This document shows positions 45,905 through 55,957 of a stretch of 64,000 nucleotides of DNA, piece after piece (the first letter of the stretch is position 1; each line of letters opens with the position of its first letter). The stretch comes from Multifurca ochricompacta. Lineage: Eukaryota > Basidiomycota > Agaricomycetes > Russulales > Russulaceae. Below the pieces are notes generated by a model that made no database searches, had not been told where the DNA came from, and saw only the letters and a list, made by a program, of their open reading frames with translations. The stretch is from contig WTXG01000074.1 in the NCBI GenBank assembly GCA_022496185.1, forward strand, positions 1 through 64,000. The letters are read 5' to 3'. The position numbers and the translations under genes were made by a program.

Positions 45905-46457
45905 TGTCACAGTTAGGTGCGACACTGTGTCGAACGTTGATCAGGAGCTAGCCTCCAAGTCAAGATATATCCAAGTCAAGTCAAGACTCCAAGTCGATAA
46001 CAGAGTCAAGTCAGTTCAAGCCCTCAACAAGGTCGATAGGGCACGCGCGAGAGTCGAAGTCGACGGCGGAGACACTCAGTCCCGCAACAAGTACAAAGAG
46101 GGTCGAAGGCTCTCCAAGTCGCGTCTTGGAGAGTTCAAGTGGAGTTCTTTCACAGAGAGGGAGAGTTCAGAGAAGTCTAATGCACCTTGAATTGAACACA
46201 AGAGAACAGACTTAGTCTGTCTCTTCTACTTTACTGTGCTTTAAATACAGGTAGACCTAGCTATGTCATAGTAGATGGAAGATTCTAGTACTATGATGTA
46301 TTATCTAGTGGTTGCGCAATAGAACTAGCTAGAACTAAGGAGAATATGGAGGGGTTGAGCCCTCAGTAAGCAAAACAGTAAGTAGTGTTTCAGAACAACA
46401 AGTCCGTTAATGTCATCAGTCAGCCACGTCACCTTTGTCAGTTCAAATTCCGTCACA
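45905..46457 (-). repeat. Gypsy 5' LTR
   Basis: 553 bp, virtually identical to the other LTR. It contains a TATA-like ATTTAAA on the minus strand (about 46239-46245) and the palindromic AGACTTAGTCT at the inferred start of R. Confidence 0.93.
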
Positions 46458-46462
46458 CAATC

Positions 46463-49400
46463 TGTCGCGTTGTGTCAGAAAGTGACATGTATTCTGCTTC
46501 AGTGGATGAGAGCACTGTGGTCTTTTGCGCTCTAGAATTCCAGCTGAATATCCCATTCGCTATTTTCACCATATATCCAGTAGTAGATTGGCGATCTATT
46601 GGGTTTGACGCCCAATCAGAATCAGCGCACGCGATCAATCCGCCATTTGATCTGCCATCATAGATAAGCGTGTAATCGGATGTGCCGGCTAAATATCGGC
46701 AGATATACAGCGCTCGATCAAGATGATCTTGAGATGGATTAGCGGCAAATTGAGATAGCCTTGTAACTGCAAAGGCAATATCTGGTCGCGTGCCCAACAT
46801 AATGTAAAGTAATGAGCCGATTACTTGTTGGAACTTTGAACGAATGGAAGGATCAGCAGGTTCAGTGTTAGGCTCTGGATGATAGCCTTCTGGGAGAGGA
46901 GTGGGCGCAAATTTTGCGTTAAGCATCCCAAAGTGTTGCAGCACTTTAGTTAGGTATGGCTGTTGATCAAGTAGAATTTTGCCATCCTTCCTAGTTATGT
47001 GCATTCGCAAGAACTCCTTTGTATCTCCTAGATCCCTGCACTCCCATTTGTTCATAAAGTCAGTTTTTAATTTTCTGACTAGGACTTCGTCATTCCCCAT
47101 AAATAACGCATCATCGACATATACAATGATGACGACGATTGACCCATTATTAGCCTTATATAGAAATAGGCCTGAGTCTGAGAGTAGGCGTTTACAGCCC
47201 ATCGCTGCCATGGATTTATCCAGCGCCTTCCACCATGCTAAGGCAGCTTGTTTAAGACCATAAATGGCGCGTTGTAGTCGTAGCACTTTGGTTTCTTGTC
47301 CTTTAATTTTGAAACCTTCAGGTTGTTCCATGTATAGCTCTTCATCTAGTTCACCATACAGGAAAGCGCTTTTGACGTCTAATCCAGTGATGTGCCAATC
47401 CTCAAGCGCTGCAAGCACGAGCATCAACCGGACAGTCTCAAACCTTACAACAGGCGAGAATATTTCATTAAAGTCAACGCCTTCAACCTGAGAAAAGCCT
47501 TTGGCAACAAGCCTGGCTTTCTTACGACCATCAGATTTTTGGTCAAAGACCCATCTGTTTTTTATTGTCTTCCTCCCTTTGGGAGGGTCCACAAGCGTAA
47601 AGACGTTCCGTCTGCGAAGTGCCTCAAGTTCTTCGCGACAGGCAGTCTTCCATTCCTTTTGTTGCGCGTCAGGCATGCACAAAATATCTCTATATGTCCA
47701 TTCTCGTATATTGGACATGTCTAGTGGCTGTGAATCATGTGGAACTGCTTTGGCGAGCAGATAATTCACAAATTCTCCTCCCCCTTCCTGGGCTAGTTGA
47801 GATACGAGATCTACTAGATCCTCAACTTCATCATCACTCCCCCTTATGGGTGTAAGCGGATCGTCGCTAGTGCGGGCCAGAGTGTCGAGACTAGGACCAG
47901 GAACCTGTCTCAAACGCGCGGATGGAATCGGGGAGCTACCCCGAGGTTCCACTGCTCGTCTCCATTGCCGCATCCGCTGAATGTCTGTAATCTGATCAAC
48001 GGGGTGCCTGTTATCCCCATAGACATTCCCAGGGCGAAGTGCAACTTTCCTTTCCCGTGTAGAGCGCCACAAAGGCACTGGTTGTTGTTCTGGCACAGGA
48101 GAAGGCAAGGGTACCTCTGGCTGTGAAGTGCTAGGTTCTTCGTCAAGAACCTGAGGTCCTTCTATTTGTTTGGAAGGTGGAAGGCAAGATGGTAGGAAAT
48201 CATCATCGTCCACTAAAGGAATGGGCTGTGTATCCGGCCCTTCAGTATGTAGAGGCTCATTCAGTTTTGTAACTCCACGCCGTCTGGTGGAATCACACTT
48301 AGGGAAGAGATTCTCATCAAAGAGGGCTGTAGCTTGCGTGTATAATTGATTATTGCTAAGCCTCATGAACAGATGGCCTTTAATGCCATCTGCCTGCCCA
48401 ATATACACCATAAGTTCTGACTTAGGTGCTAGTTTATTGCTGCGACGTTCTTCAGGAATGTAGACATACGCACCACATCCAAAGACGCGCAAATGAGATA
48501 TCTCTGGTGCCTCTCCATGTATTTTTTCATAAGGTGTCTGCCATTTCAGGCAACGTACAGGAGTCCTATTGTAGAGATGCACCGCATGCAATACAGCAAA
48601 TTCCCACCAAGAGTCTGGAAGACATGACTCAATGTGCATCGATTGCGCTTTATCCATACAAGTGCACATGAAGCGCTCCGCGCGGCCGTTTTGTTGGGGA
48701 GTATAAGGCACGCTCTGTAGGATTTTTATCCCTTCATCTTTTAGTACATTCATAAATACATCAGACTTGTATTCGCCACCAGCATCAGACATCCATTCTT
48801 TAATGGTGGTGTTATGTTGATTTTTAATCATGGCAAGGAATTGTTGCAAAGCGTTTATTGCAGCAGACTTAGTGCACAAACAGACAATCCAAGCGAATGA
48901 TGTATAATCATCAATAAAGCTGATAAAATATTTGTATTTATGATAAGATTCTACCGGGAAGATCTTCAGATCTGAATGAATGTGCTCAAATGGCTTTGAG
49001 GCACATGTTTCAGATGGGAGATAAGATTGCGAAGGCATCTTGCCTTGTGCGCATCCCGGGCATAAGGGAGCTGTCTTCGGATAAGATAGATCTCGGGGGA
49101 ATCCCTTAGTGTGATCTTTGGCATGACGTAAGACTTCCTTTGAAGGATGTCCTAGGCGCTTATGCATTCGATCGTAATCTACAGTGTAGATTGTGGAGTA
49201 AGATCGTAAATTTGCGATCTTAGAATGAAGCCAATAGATAGTTTGGCCAGGAATCGCCAGATGGCATTGAATAACAGGGACTTTGGATCCCTTATTGCGC
49301 AAGGTTAATTGGTGTTCGTCCCCATAGACATTCAGCCCTTGCTTAAGAAATTCTCCGACACTCAGGAGTCTCCCAGTAATATCAGGAATGTAATATACTG

Positions 49401-51078
49401 GATATAAGCGCATAGTGCGCATTCTAGTGACTCCATTGTATGTGACATCGTGTTCTAGTAGAACTGTACCCTTCCCTTTGATATAGATTGGCTTAGAAGC
49501 CGTTTTAACGGGCTCAGGGTTCGTCATGTCCTCATACTCAATGAAATCGTCGAGAGAAAAGGTAAAGTGCGATGAAGCACCTGAATCTAAGAGCCATGTT
49601 ATATGGCTATTGTCCGTAGTCTTTCCTTTACATTTAGCACACAGGCAATTATGCCGCAACTCAAATATATTGGTACATGACCTAAAGTCATGTACTGTGC
49701 TGTTTACTCCTGCATAACAACGGCTCTCAATGGGGGGTTCCCTAGAAGCGCGAACTAAAGAAGCATAAATGCGTCTATGAGCTTTGCAGGGTAGAAGGAA
49801 AGGAGGGACGTACACATCTTGATCGTCGTCCTCGTCTAGACCAGCCAGATCAGCCAACTGATCATCAAGATGATCAGAACCCCAGTCCAGAGGATTATTG
49901 GGGTCCTCCTCCTCGTCTTCTGAATCGACGTCGATAGGCGAGGGGGATCTGGTTTTCTTGCGGGGCGGCTCATCTCCATCCTCTTCAAGGTCCTCCAGTT
50001 TGGTCTTACTGGACGACGCTCTTGAGAATTGGTCAGTGATGCGGGCCTCAAGCAGTTTAATGTTACGAGAGGTCCCTGGCACACCTATATCATCGCACAG
50101 ATCCAAGGCTTGGTTAAACGCTTGATAGCGGCCAGGGATCCGCTCCTTAGGTGTGGTACGCATCACGATGCGAGGCCTTCCGTTCCTGTAATGAGATTTA
50201 AACGCAGGAGGTGAGGGAACGGATGGCGTGGTCATGAGATGAGGAGGAGGGAAGAACACCTGATTGGCGATGTGAGAATGCTGCTGTCCCTTGGACTGCT
50301 GATTATCTCTATACTTCTTCCCGGCACGGCGCCCGCGCTGGAATTTCTGATCTGACTGTTTCTCCACTTGCTCCGGCTGCTTGCCACCGAAGTGTTTCTG
50401 CTGATTAAAGCGAGGGTCACCCCGCTTCCGTTTGATTGCCGAGAGCTTATTAGCTGCATGAGGGTTCTTACCCCTGGATCGATCTTGCTCCCACTGAGCA
50501 AGCACGGCATCGCAGATTACGGCTAGATTAATGTTGGAAGGAGATCTTCCGACAAGGATGGTGGGGATAAGGGCCTCCCATTTGGGAGGGAGCATATGGA
50601 GCAGGAGCATGCCCTGCAAGACATCAGGGATGGTGACACTATTGGTCTCAAGGCGCTCAAAGGCGACCTCAAGGTGGTTAATCTGAGGCAAGGGGTGCTT
50701 GGTAGAGTCCAGGCGAAAGTTTAAGGCTTCTTTGAAGTCCCTAAAGATCGCAGCAGGCCCCACTGAGCCATACTTGCTCTTTAGACCGATCCATATAAGA
50801 AAGGAAGAGCCAGTTGAGGTATGTTCGTGCTGGATCGCAGTGGACAGCCTCAAGATTATAGTGCCGATCGCCTTGTTATCAGCGCGGTCCCATTCCTTCT
50901 GAAGTAATTTTTCATCTTCAGTGGGGTTCTGTTCATCCTTGGCATTAGGACAAGGGTCGGAGCCATTCGTGACCTCCCAAAGCCCACTAGACATAAGGAA
51001 AGCCCTCATCACATTGGCCCAAGCGGAATAGTTAGATCCGTCAAAGACGGGAACGGCAATGGTCAGTTGAGACGACAT
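46463..51078 (-). CDS. Copia Gag-Pol polyprotein, interrupted near its C-terminus by the gypsy insertion
   Basis: A single ATG-initiated frame of about 1,538 codons up to the insertion. Gag-like start: VPVFDGSNYSAWANVMRAF. An acidic, Ser-rich linker (DVDSEDEEEDPNNP) follows and no CCHC knuckle was seen (only CLCAKCKGK). Protease: WLLDSGASSHFT. Integrase: HKRLGHPS..CPGCAQGK zinc site, then HSDLK, SDAGGEYKS and QQNGRAERF supplying D, D and E. RT: ARLVAKGFSQVEGVDFNEIF and the YVDDALF box. RNase H: ACADSDWASNPIDRQSTTGY and STEAEYMSLS. The frame is uninterrupted, so the element was probably competent before the gypsy element split it. Confidence 0.93.
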
Positions 51079-51209
51079 TGTTAAGATTTGAGTAAGTGTT
51101 TTGGAAGCGTGAGTAAATGGTTTCTGTAAAAGAAGCCATAGTCAGCATTGAATGCGACAAAAGATACTCAGAGCACAAAACAGAACTCAGGCTCTTAGAA
51201 ACCATAGAT

Positions 51210-51430
51210 GCGGCCATAAAGGCGCAATGGTGAGCTTAGTAGTTTTTACACAGCCTTAAAGGCGCATTAGCAGTGCAGCCATAAAGGCGCATGAACGTTG
51301 CATTCACTGGTAGCATCTACTTTTGCAGCCGTATAGGCGCAGACACTTATCGCAGCCATTGAAGGCGCAGAAAATGTTTATTGCGGCCATTAAAGGCGCA
51401 GAGTGTGTATTGCAGCCATAAAGGCGCAAG
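51210..51430 (-). repeat. Seven-fold short repeat in copia leader
   Basis: Seven degenerate copies of GCAGCCATAAAGGCGCA (plus strand), 20-50 bases apart, lie between the PBS and gag ATG. Each can form a small GCC/GGC hairpin. They fall in the untranslated leader of the genomic RNA. Confidence 0.75.
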
Positions 51431-51440
51431 ATGCCCACCA

Positions 51441-51452
51441 GGGCCCATAACC
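51441..51452 (-). promoter_or_regulatory. Copia primer-binding site matching the initiator tRNA-Met anticodon arm
   Basis: Directly abutting the 5' LTR, the minus strand reads GGTTATGGGCCC, complementary to GGGCCCAUAACC of the eukaryotic initiator tRNA-Met anticodon stem-loop. This indicates priming by an internally cleaved half-tRNA, as established for Drosophila copia. Confidence 0.8.
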
Positions 51453-51799
51453 TATAGAACAGGTATGGCGCAGCCTACACTAGATACTACATTACTGCTA
51501 GCTATCTCACCTTTGATTTACTTTGAGACTTAGATGCAGTCGTTAATGTGATAGCAACTGCTTAATCTATATCAGTTATACAGTAGTTTATATACAATTT
51601 AATGTACTATATCGGCTACTTAATTATACGAGTGCGTTATCTCGTTATTGATGTGATTTGATCACATGCCCGATCTTAGATGTATATTCTAAGTAATCTA
51701 GCTAATTATGAACGCGTTCTTACTTGCGTTATCTACGCGTGATCACAATCATGTCGTACTGCTATCCCGGAGCCTCTGTACCGGTATCTTGGTTCAACA
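51453..51799 (-). repeat. Copia 5' LTR
   Basis: 347 bp, paired with 38535-38881, followed by target duplication GTCAA at 51800-51804. Confidence 0.93.
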
Positions 51800-52045
51800 G
51801 TCAATAATAGAATTCAAACGTTCGGAAATTCTCATGCATTGTTCGGTAGCGGCGCGCCCCTCGCCAGTACTGTATAGTATGGCTGGGAGACCTCATTGCA
51901 TCTCAGCAGAGCCGTCTCTGTATCTCTATGGAGTTTTGAAAATGATCGATTTCAAGTTGTCTAAGTTCATTTTGTGACGGATTCCACCTCCTTATTTGAC
52001 TCCTTGTCACGAACAACACCCTGAGCTTACTGAAGTCACCTTAAT

Positions 52046-52688
52046 CTCCCCCACTGCTGACACCCCTAAAGTGGTAATCTTGTCACACAACTGTGATTTG
52101 TAATAATATTTATTTTGAAAGGAAGTTATCAACATGTTATTGTCCATTGCATGGACAGGAGGGAGGATGTTAAGCATTTTCACTATTAGGTTTTTTTATC
52201 TTTTTTGAAATCAATTTTATTCGCACTTCAGGGCCTTGCCCAAATCACACAGCTACTACCAGTACATAGTAACTACTGTTGTGAACATGAAAGAAGGGTG
52301 GGAACCACCATGTGCAAAACCTCTTGGTAGAGAGAAACAAGAGAGACAGTGTGTGATAGAGAAGGAGTGGAGAGGGGAAGAGAGCCTGTGTGTTGGAGAA
52401 GAAAGGTGAACTTACCCATACTACCCAACGTCACCAACTCAGACTTAATCCAGCTCGCAAGGTCGTCTCACCAAAGGAGACCTTGTGAAGGCCCGCGTGT
52501 CTTGGATGAAGGTGAGGGGGGTGAGGTCGTCGCATGAGCAGAACTAAAACGTTGTCTACATGTCACATGACTTTGATTTGTAATGATTTTTGTTGATCAA
52601 CGATAACCTTCCTTTTTAAAATAAATATTATTACAAATCACAGTCGTGTGACAAGATTACCACTTTAGGGATGTCAGCGGTGGGGGAG
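52046..52688. repeat. Long inverted repeat enclosing a LINE fragment
   Basis: The left arm (52046-52133) and right arm (52592-52688) are inverted copies of about 90 bp, sharing CTAAAGTGGTAATCTTGTCA, CTGTGATTTGTAATAATATT and TATTTT. The outer ends CCCCCACTGCTGACA / TGTCAGCGGTGGGGG resemble terminal inverted repeats of a DNA transposon or foldback element. A third, direct partial copy lies at 52560-52600. I found no clear target duplication. The part 51805-52045 has no gene. Confidence 0.6.
52190..52530 (-). mobile_element. LINE 3'-end fragment
   Basis: On the minus strand a tail frame LTPLTFIQDTRAFTR and stop precedes the family 3' UTR (AGCTGTGTGATTTGGGCAAG, ATAAAATTGATTTC) and poly(A) (T/A-rich end near 52190-52210). 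It matches the fragments at 18500 and 22110. Confidence 0.65.
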
Positions 52689-52799
52689 AGGTGGGTGAGC
52701 TATGCTAGTGAATCATACATCTCTTCTACGTTGGCAGACTCGCAGGACCACCAGCTGCCTCTCCCTGCAATATATATATATACCTTGGAAGGGACTCTC

Positions 52800-53876
52800 G
52801 GTAGATCTAGAGTTAGTCAATGTTGGTGCTGGTATCTTGTGGGACACACGTTGGAGCGACTGGAAGGATGCGCGGAATTATAGAGTACACCCTGCGACTA
52901 CCCTTATTTTCTTCGCAAAGTGAGTTCTTGCTTTGCGGCTTTTGTCACCTAGATTCCTTTTCCCTTTTGGTTGCTATTTGAAATCGCCCTATAGACCTGT
53001 CAGTTGATCACAGCGTCAGTGTTCTCCCTGGAATCACGTTCTCCTTGCACTTAATACAGTCTCTGCACCAGACGGGCTCATTCCGCAAGCGCCAATCCAT
53101 ACCCGCGCTCTCATAGTGCATGGGTTTGTGCCTTAAGGTGAAGATCCATCTCGCAATAGTAATATCGATGGATGCTTGCGCGAGGTGCCGATCGCGGTGA
53201 TTGAGTAGCGTGTATTGAACCTCGCACAGGGTTCTCTATGTCTCGTCTTGCTTAGTGGACCATCCTTCCATATGCTGAATCTAGTTTCACAAAGTACGTA
53301 GCGTAACCCAGTTAATTAATATGACCCACTCGTGCTTACACTTTCTCTAAAACCATACTCCACACGCGCACACGAAATGTCAGGCGTGCTCGCGGGCTTG
53401 TTGTGCGTTTCGGGTCTACCCTTGGGCGTTTTACGGGGACTGGGACTGACGACGATGTTTTCTCTTTTATGTAGCTGGTACATGAGTCTCGACGGGCTTT
53501 CAAGGAACGGCATCGCCCAGAAGGTTCTATTTACTTCCTCACAGACCGCGCATTGACAGCACCAAGCAAACCACTTCGGCGTGTGCGCAAGTCTTGCATC
53601 CTGCTCTTTGTCGCAGTGCAGCTCCTCGCGTTCGGCATGACCTTTATGATCATGCAGACTATCGGTAAGTAGGTTTTATTTCGCATTTGATGCTTTTTGG
53701 TAACTCGTTTTGTTTATTTACTAGCCGTTACTAGCCGCAGCCGAGTTCCTCGTGATCATCCTAATGTTGATCCCGCTACGAACGCTGGTGGTGCCTCGGT
53801 TATCCTTCTCCGACGAGGAGTTGCGAATCCTCGATCAGCCGACTGCATCTCTTTTGACCATTTGATTGGTAGGTTG
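52800..53876 (+). pseudogene. Truncated SLC4/Bor1-type anion (borate/bicarbonate) transporter
   Basis: The 5' piece (about 52830-52921) reads GILWDTRWSDWKDARNYR and VHPATTLIFFAK, the N-terminal signature of fungal HCO3-/borate transporters. After a GTGAGT donor, sequence to about 53300 no longer encodes the expected membrane core. The C-terminal part resumes near 53380 (TTMFSLLCSWYMSLDGLS, RNGIAQKV), shifts frame near 53530 to YFLTDRALTAPSKPLRRVRK and LLFVAVQLLAFGMTFMIMQT. After an intron (about 53669-53730) it ends with LVIILMLIPLRTLVVPRLSF and ILDQPTASLFTI, stop near 53865. About half of the usual transmembrane core is missing. Family assignment rests on these two terminal blocks. Confidence 0.75.
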
Positions 53877-54143
53877 CGGTAGGTTTCTAGGCTATGCAGT
53901 CTGTTAGTGGATTCTAGTTCGACATATGAAGTTCCAGATCTTCGTAGCCCTAATTCTCATCCTATGTCGATATTCGCGCGCGCGAGCATGATGAAGTAGC
54001 ACTCACTGGCTACGCAGCTCAGCACATACACACACTTGGATATGAGCTCCGTATGGCCACATAAAGTGACTCTAGAGAAGCTTCTACCCAACGAAACGAA
54101 CACATACCAACACATACCCACATAGCGATAGTGTACAGCTACT

Positions 54144-55223
54144 TCATAGCAGCATCTGCAATTTCTCCATATAATCAGAGGGTACGCCATCTAAATCCGT
54201 GCTCAGGCTGAGCTCCTTCCATTTTCCCGCCTCTCTCAACGTCCTCTTTGCGGCGCTCTCAACGATGGCCCACGCGTCCGAGCCCAGGGTCAGACGCAGA
54301 GGTGGGTCGGGCTCACTGGCAATCCGAATCATTGCGCGCGCGGCCCGATTGATGTCCCCGATCCGCGGACACGTCTGCAGTAGCGTGCGTGATTGCCCCG
54401 ACGGGCTCGTCTCGGTATTGTATGCAGGATGAGGTGGAACGATGGTGCTCGCACTCGCCCAGTTCGTGTCGAACCCTCCCGGCTCGACGACCACGCCTTT
54501 GATGTTCCATTCTGGCGGCATTTCGCGCACGAACGCGTCCGTGAACCCCTCAAGCGCTGTTCAAGGTTCTAAATTTCAATGCCGTACGCAAGGGTGAAGA
54601 AGAGAGGAGAGGGGGATAAGCACCGAATTTGCCGGCGGTGTAGTACGCTAGCGCGGCGCTGCCCGAATAGCCGCCTATTGAGGTCACGTTGAGGATGCGC
54701 CCGCCGTGGCCAGGAGGGTTCACCTCTCTGAAGAATCGAATGGCCTGATGCAACAGGCACCCTCTGTATTCCACATAGCTGCCGAGAAAGGGACACTCAC
54801 TTGCTTGGTGATATGTACGGGACCCCAGAATAACGTCTCGATCTCCAAACGCGCCTCATCCTCCGGGATGGCCTCGATCTCACCAACAATGGCGTAACCA
54901 GCATTGTTCACCACAACGTCGAGACGATGGAAATGTTTCTCGGCTGCGCGGAACGCCTCCGCGATCTGGCTCGCGTCCGTCACGTCGAGTTGCTGCACGA
55001 GCAGCTGCGTACGCGGGTGGTCTTGTATGAGATCTGAAAGCGTGTTTGGTTTCCGCACGGCCGCGATCGCGCGTTCTCCTGATGCTAGGACGGATTTGAG
55101 GAGAGCTAGACCGAGACCGCTGTTTGCTCCTGTGACTATACAACAAAGTGCCTCGATAAGGCTGTTCGTGGGATTATAATACTACTCACTGAACCAAACA
55201 CGTGTATCGTCAAATGTCTTCAT
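54144..55223 (-). CDS. Short-chain dehydrogenase/reductase (classical SDR)
   Basis: Predicted NAD(P)-dependent oxidoreductase; substrate unknown. Exons 55223-55190, 55135-54801, 54744-54624 and 54556-54144 join in frame to 300 aa. The cofactor motif ITGANSGLG (TGxxxGxG) is assembled across intron 1. NNAG follows in VVNNAGYAIVGE; the catalytic Ser lies in NVTSIGGYSG and the YxxxK pair is in YYTAGKF. The C-terminal half has VVVEPGGFDTNW, typical of SDRs related to retinol-dehydrogenase-like and ketoreductase-like fungal enzymes. It starts MKTFDDTRVWF and is divergently oriented to hydrolase 2. It could in principle oxidise terpenoid products of the nearby synthases, but the closest intact synthase is 32 kb away. 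Confidence 0.9.
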
Positions 55224-55957
55224 GGTGGGGAAGGCAGAGCAGTTGTCCCTGCGAGGAGTTGCTAATTTATCTCTCTCGAGCAATTTCCGTAACTCGGGTC
55301 CACAAGTTGCTACGGCTCCGTTCGGCTCTGCTCCGCTCGGTTAGAACTGCTGAGTTGTCTTGCTTGAGCGACTTAACTAGGGGGATTGCTCCTACACCTA
55401 CACTGTCGCCTTAGGTAACACCCACAACCATTATGGCGACGCAGCTGGCCATCTTTCGTCTGAGAGCACGGCACTTTTCTCTGTCAGCATGACTGGAATG
55501 ACCTTTCGAGCGATGACCAATATCACTGGGCAGGAATGAGCCTATTGGTAGGTGAAACGTTGGTGCTTGTCTTGTCTCGATAACATTATTGCTCCATGCG
55601 TATGTCAAATTTGAAAGAATAGCGCCTGGTCGAGTAAACGCCCAGACCGGCGTTTAGTGTATGTGTTCAATTTATCGGGCTTGATCTCATCGAGAGTGAC
55701 AAAGACGCATAAAATGCCAGACGCCAGGGGGCGTCCCCTTAACATGTGTGAACTACTATTGCTTGTGATTCCTGCCACTTCTCGGCCAAGTCATGTCCCT
55801 ACAGTTCCAGTGCTCTCATTCCTCCACATCTAGGAATAATTACATTTGCAGACCCGAGGCCCGGGCGAAGTACTTATGCTCACTGCACGAACCACTCTCC
55901 CGTCTTTCCAATAGATCGATCCTCCCACCCATTCTACTCTTACACCCGCACCTACTA
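55224..55957. other. Divergent promoter region between SDR and hydrolase 2
   Basis: A shared 5' flank of two divergently transcribed genes. No domain-bearing frame was found. Confidence 0.5.

Larger units (their letters stand above)
39226..46457 (-). mobile_element. Ty3/gypsy chromovirus nested in the copia element (TSD CAATC)
   Basis: Two 553-bp LTRs (39226-39778 and 45905-46457) are flanked by perfect CAATC duplications (39221-39225 and 46458-46462). I noticed a single base difference between the LTRs (A at about 39442 versus G at about 46121), so the insertion is young. It reads leftward: LTR, PBS, gag, protease, RT, RNase H, integrase, chromodomain, extra ORF, PPT (ACAAAGGGGGTGA on the minus strand, about 39779-39791), LTR. 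Pol is broken by several indels despite the young LTRs. Confidence 0.95.
38535..51799 (-). mobile_element. Full-length Ty1/copia element (TSD GTCAA), split by a nested gypsy element
   Basis: Two 347-bp LTRs, 38535-38881 and 51453-51799, are flanked by GTCAA at 38530-38534 and 51800-51804. I count four differences between the LTRs, all transitions. The element reads leftward. The primer-binding site abuts the right LTR and a polypurine tract (AGCAAGGGGGAG on the minus strand, about 38882-38893) abuts the left LTR. Gene order is Gag, protease, integrase, reverse transcriptase, RNase H. Removing the gypsy element with one CAATC leaves about 6.0 kb. Confidence 0.95.
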
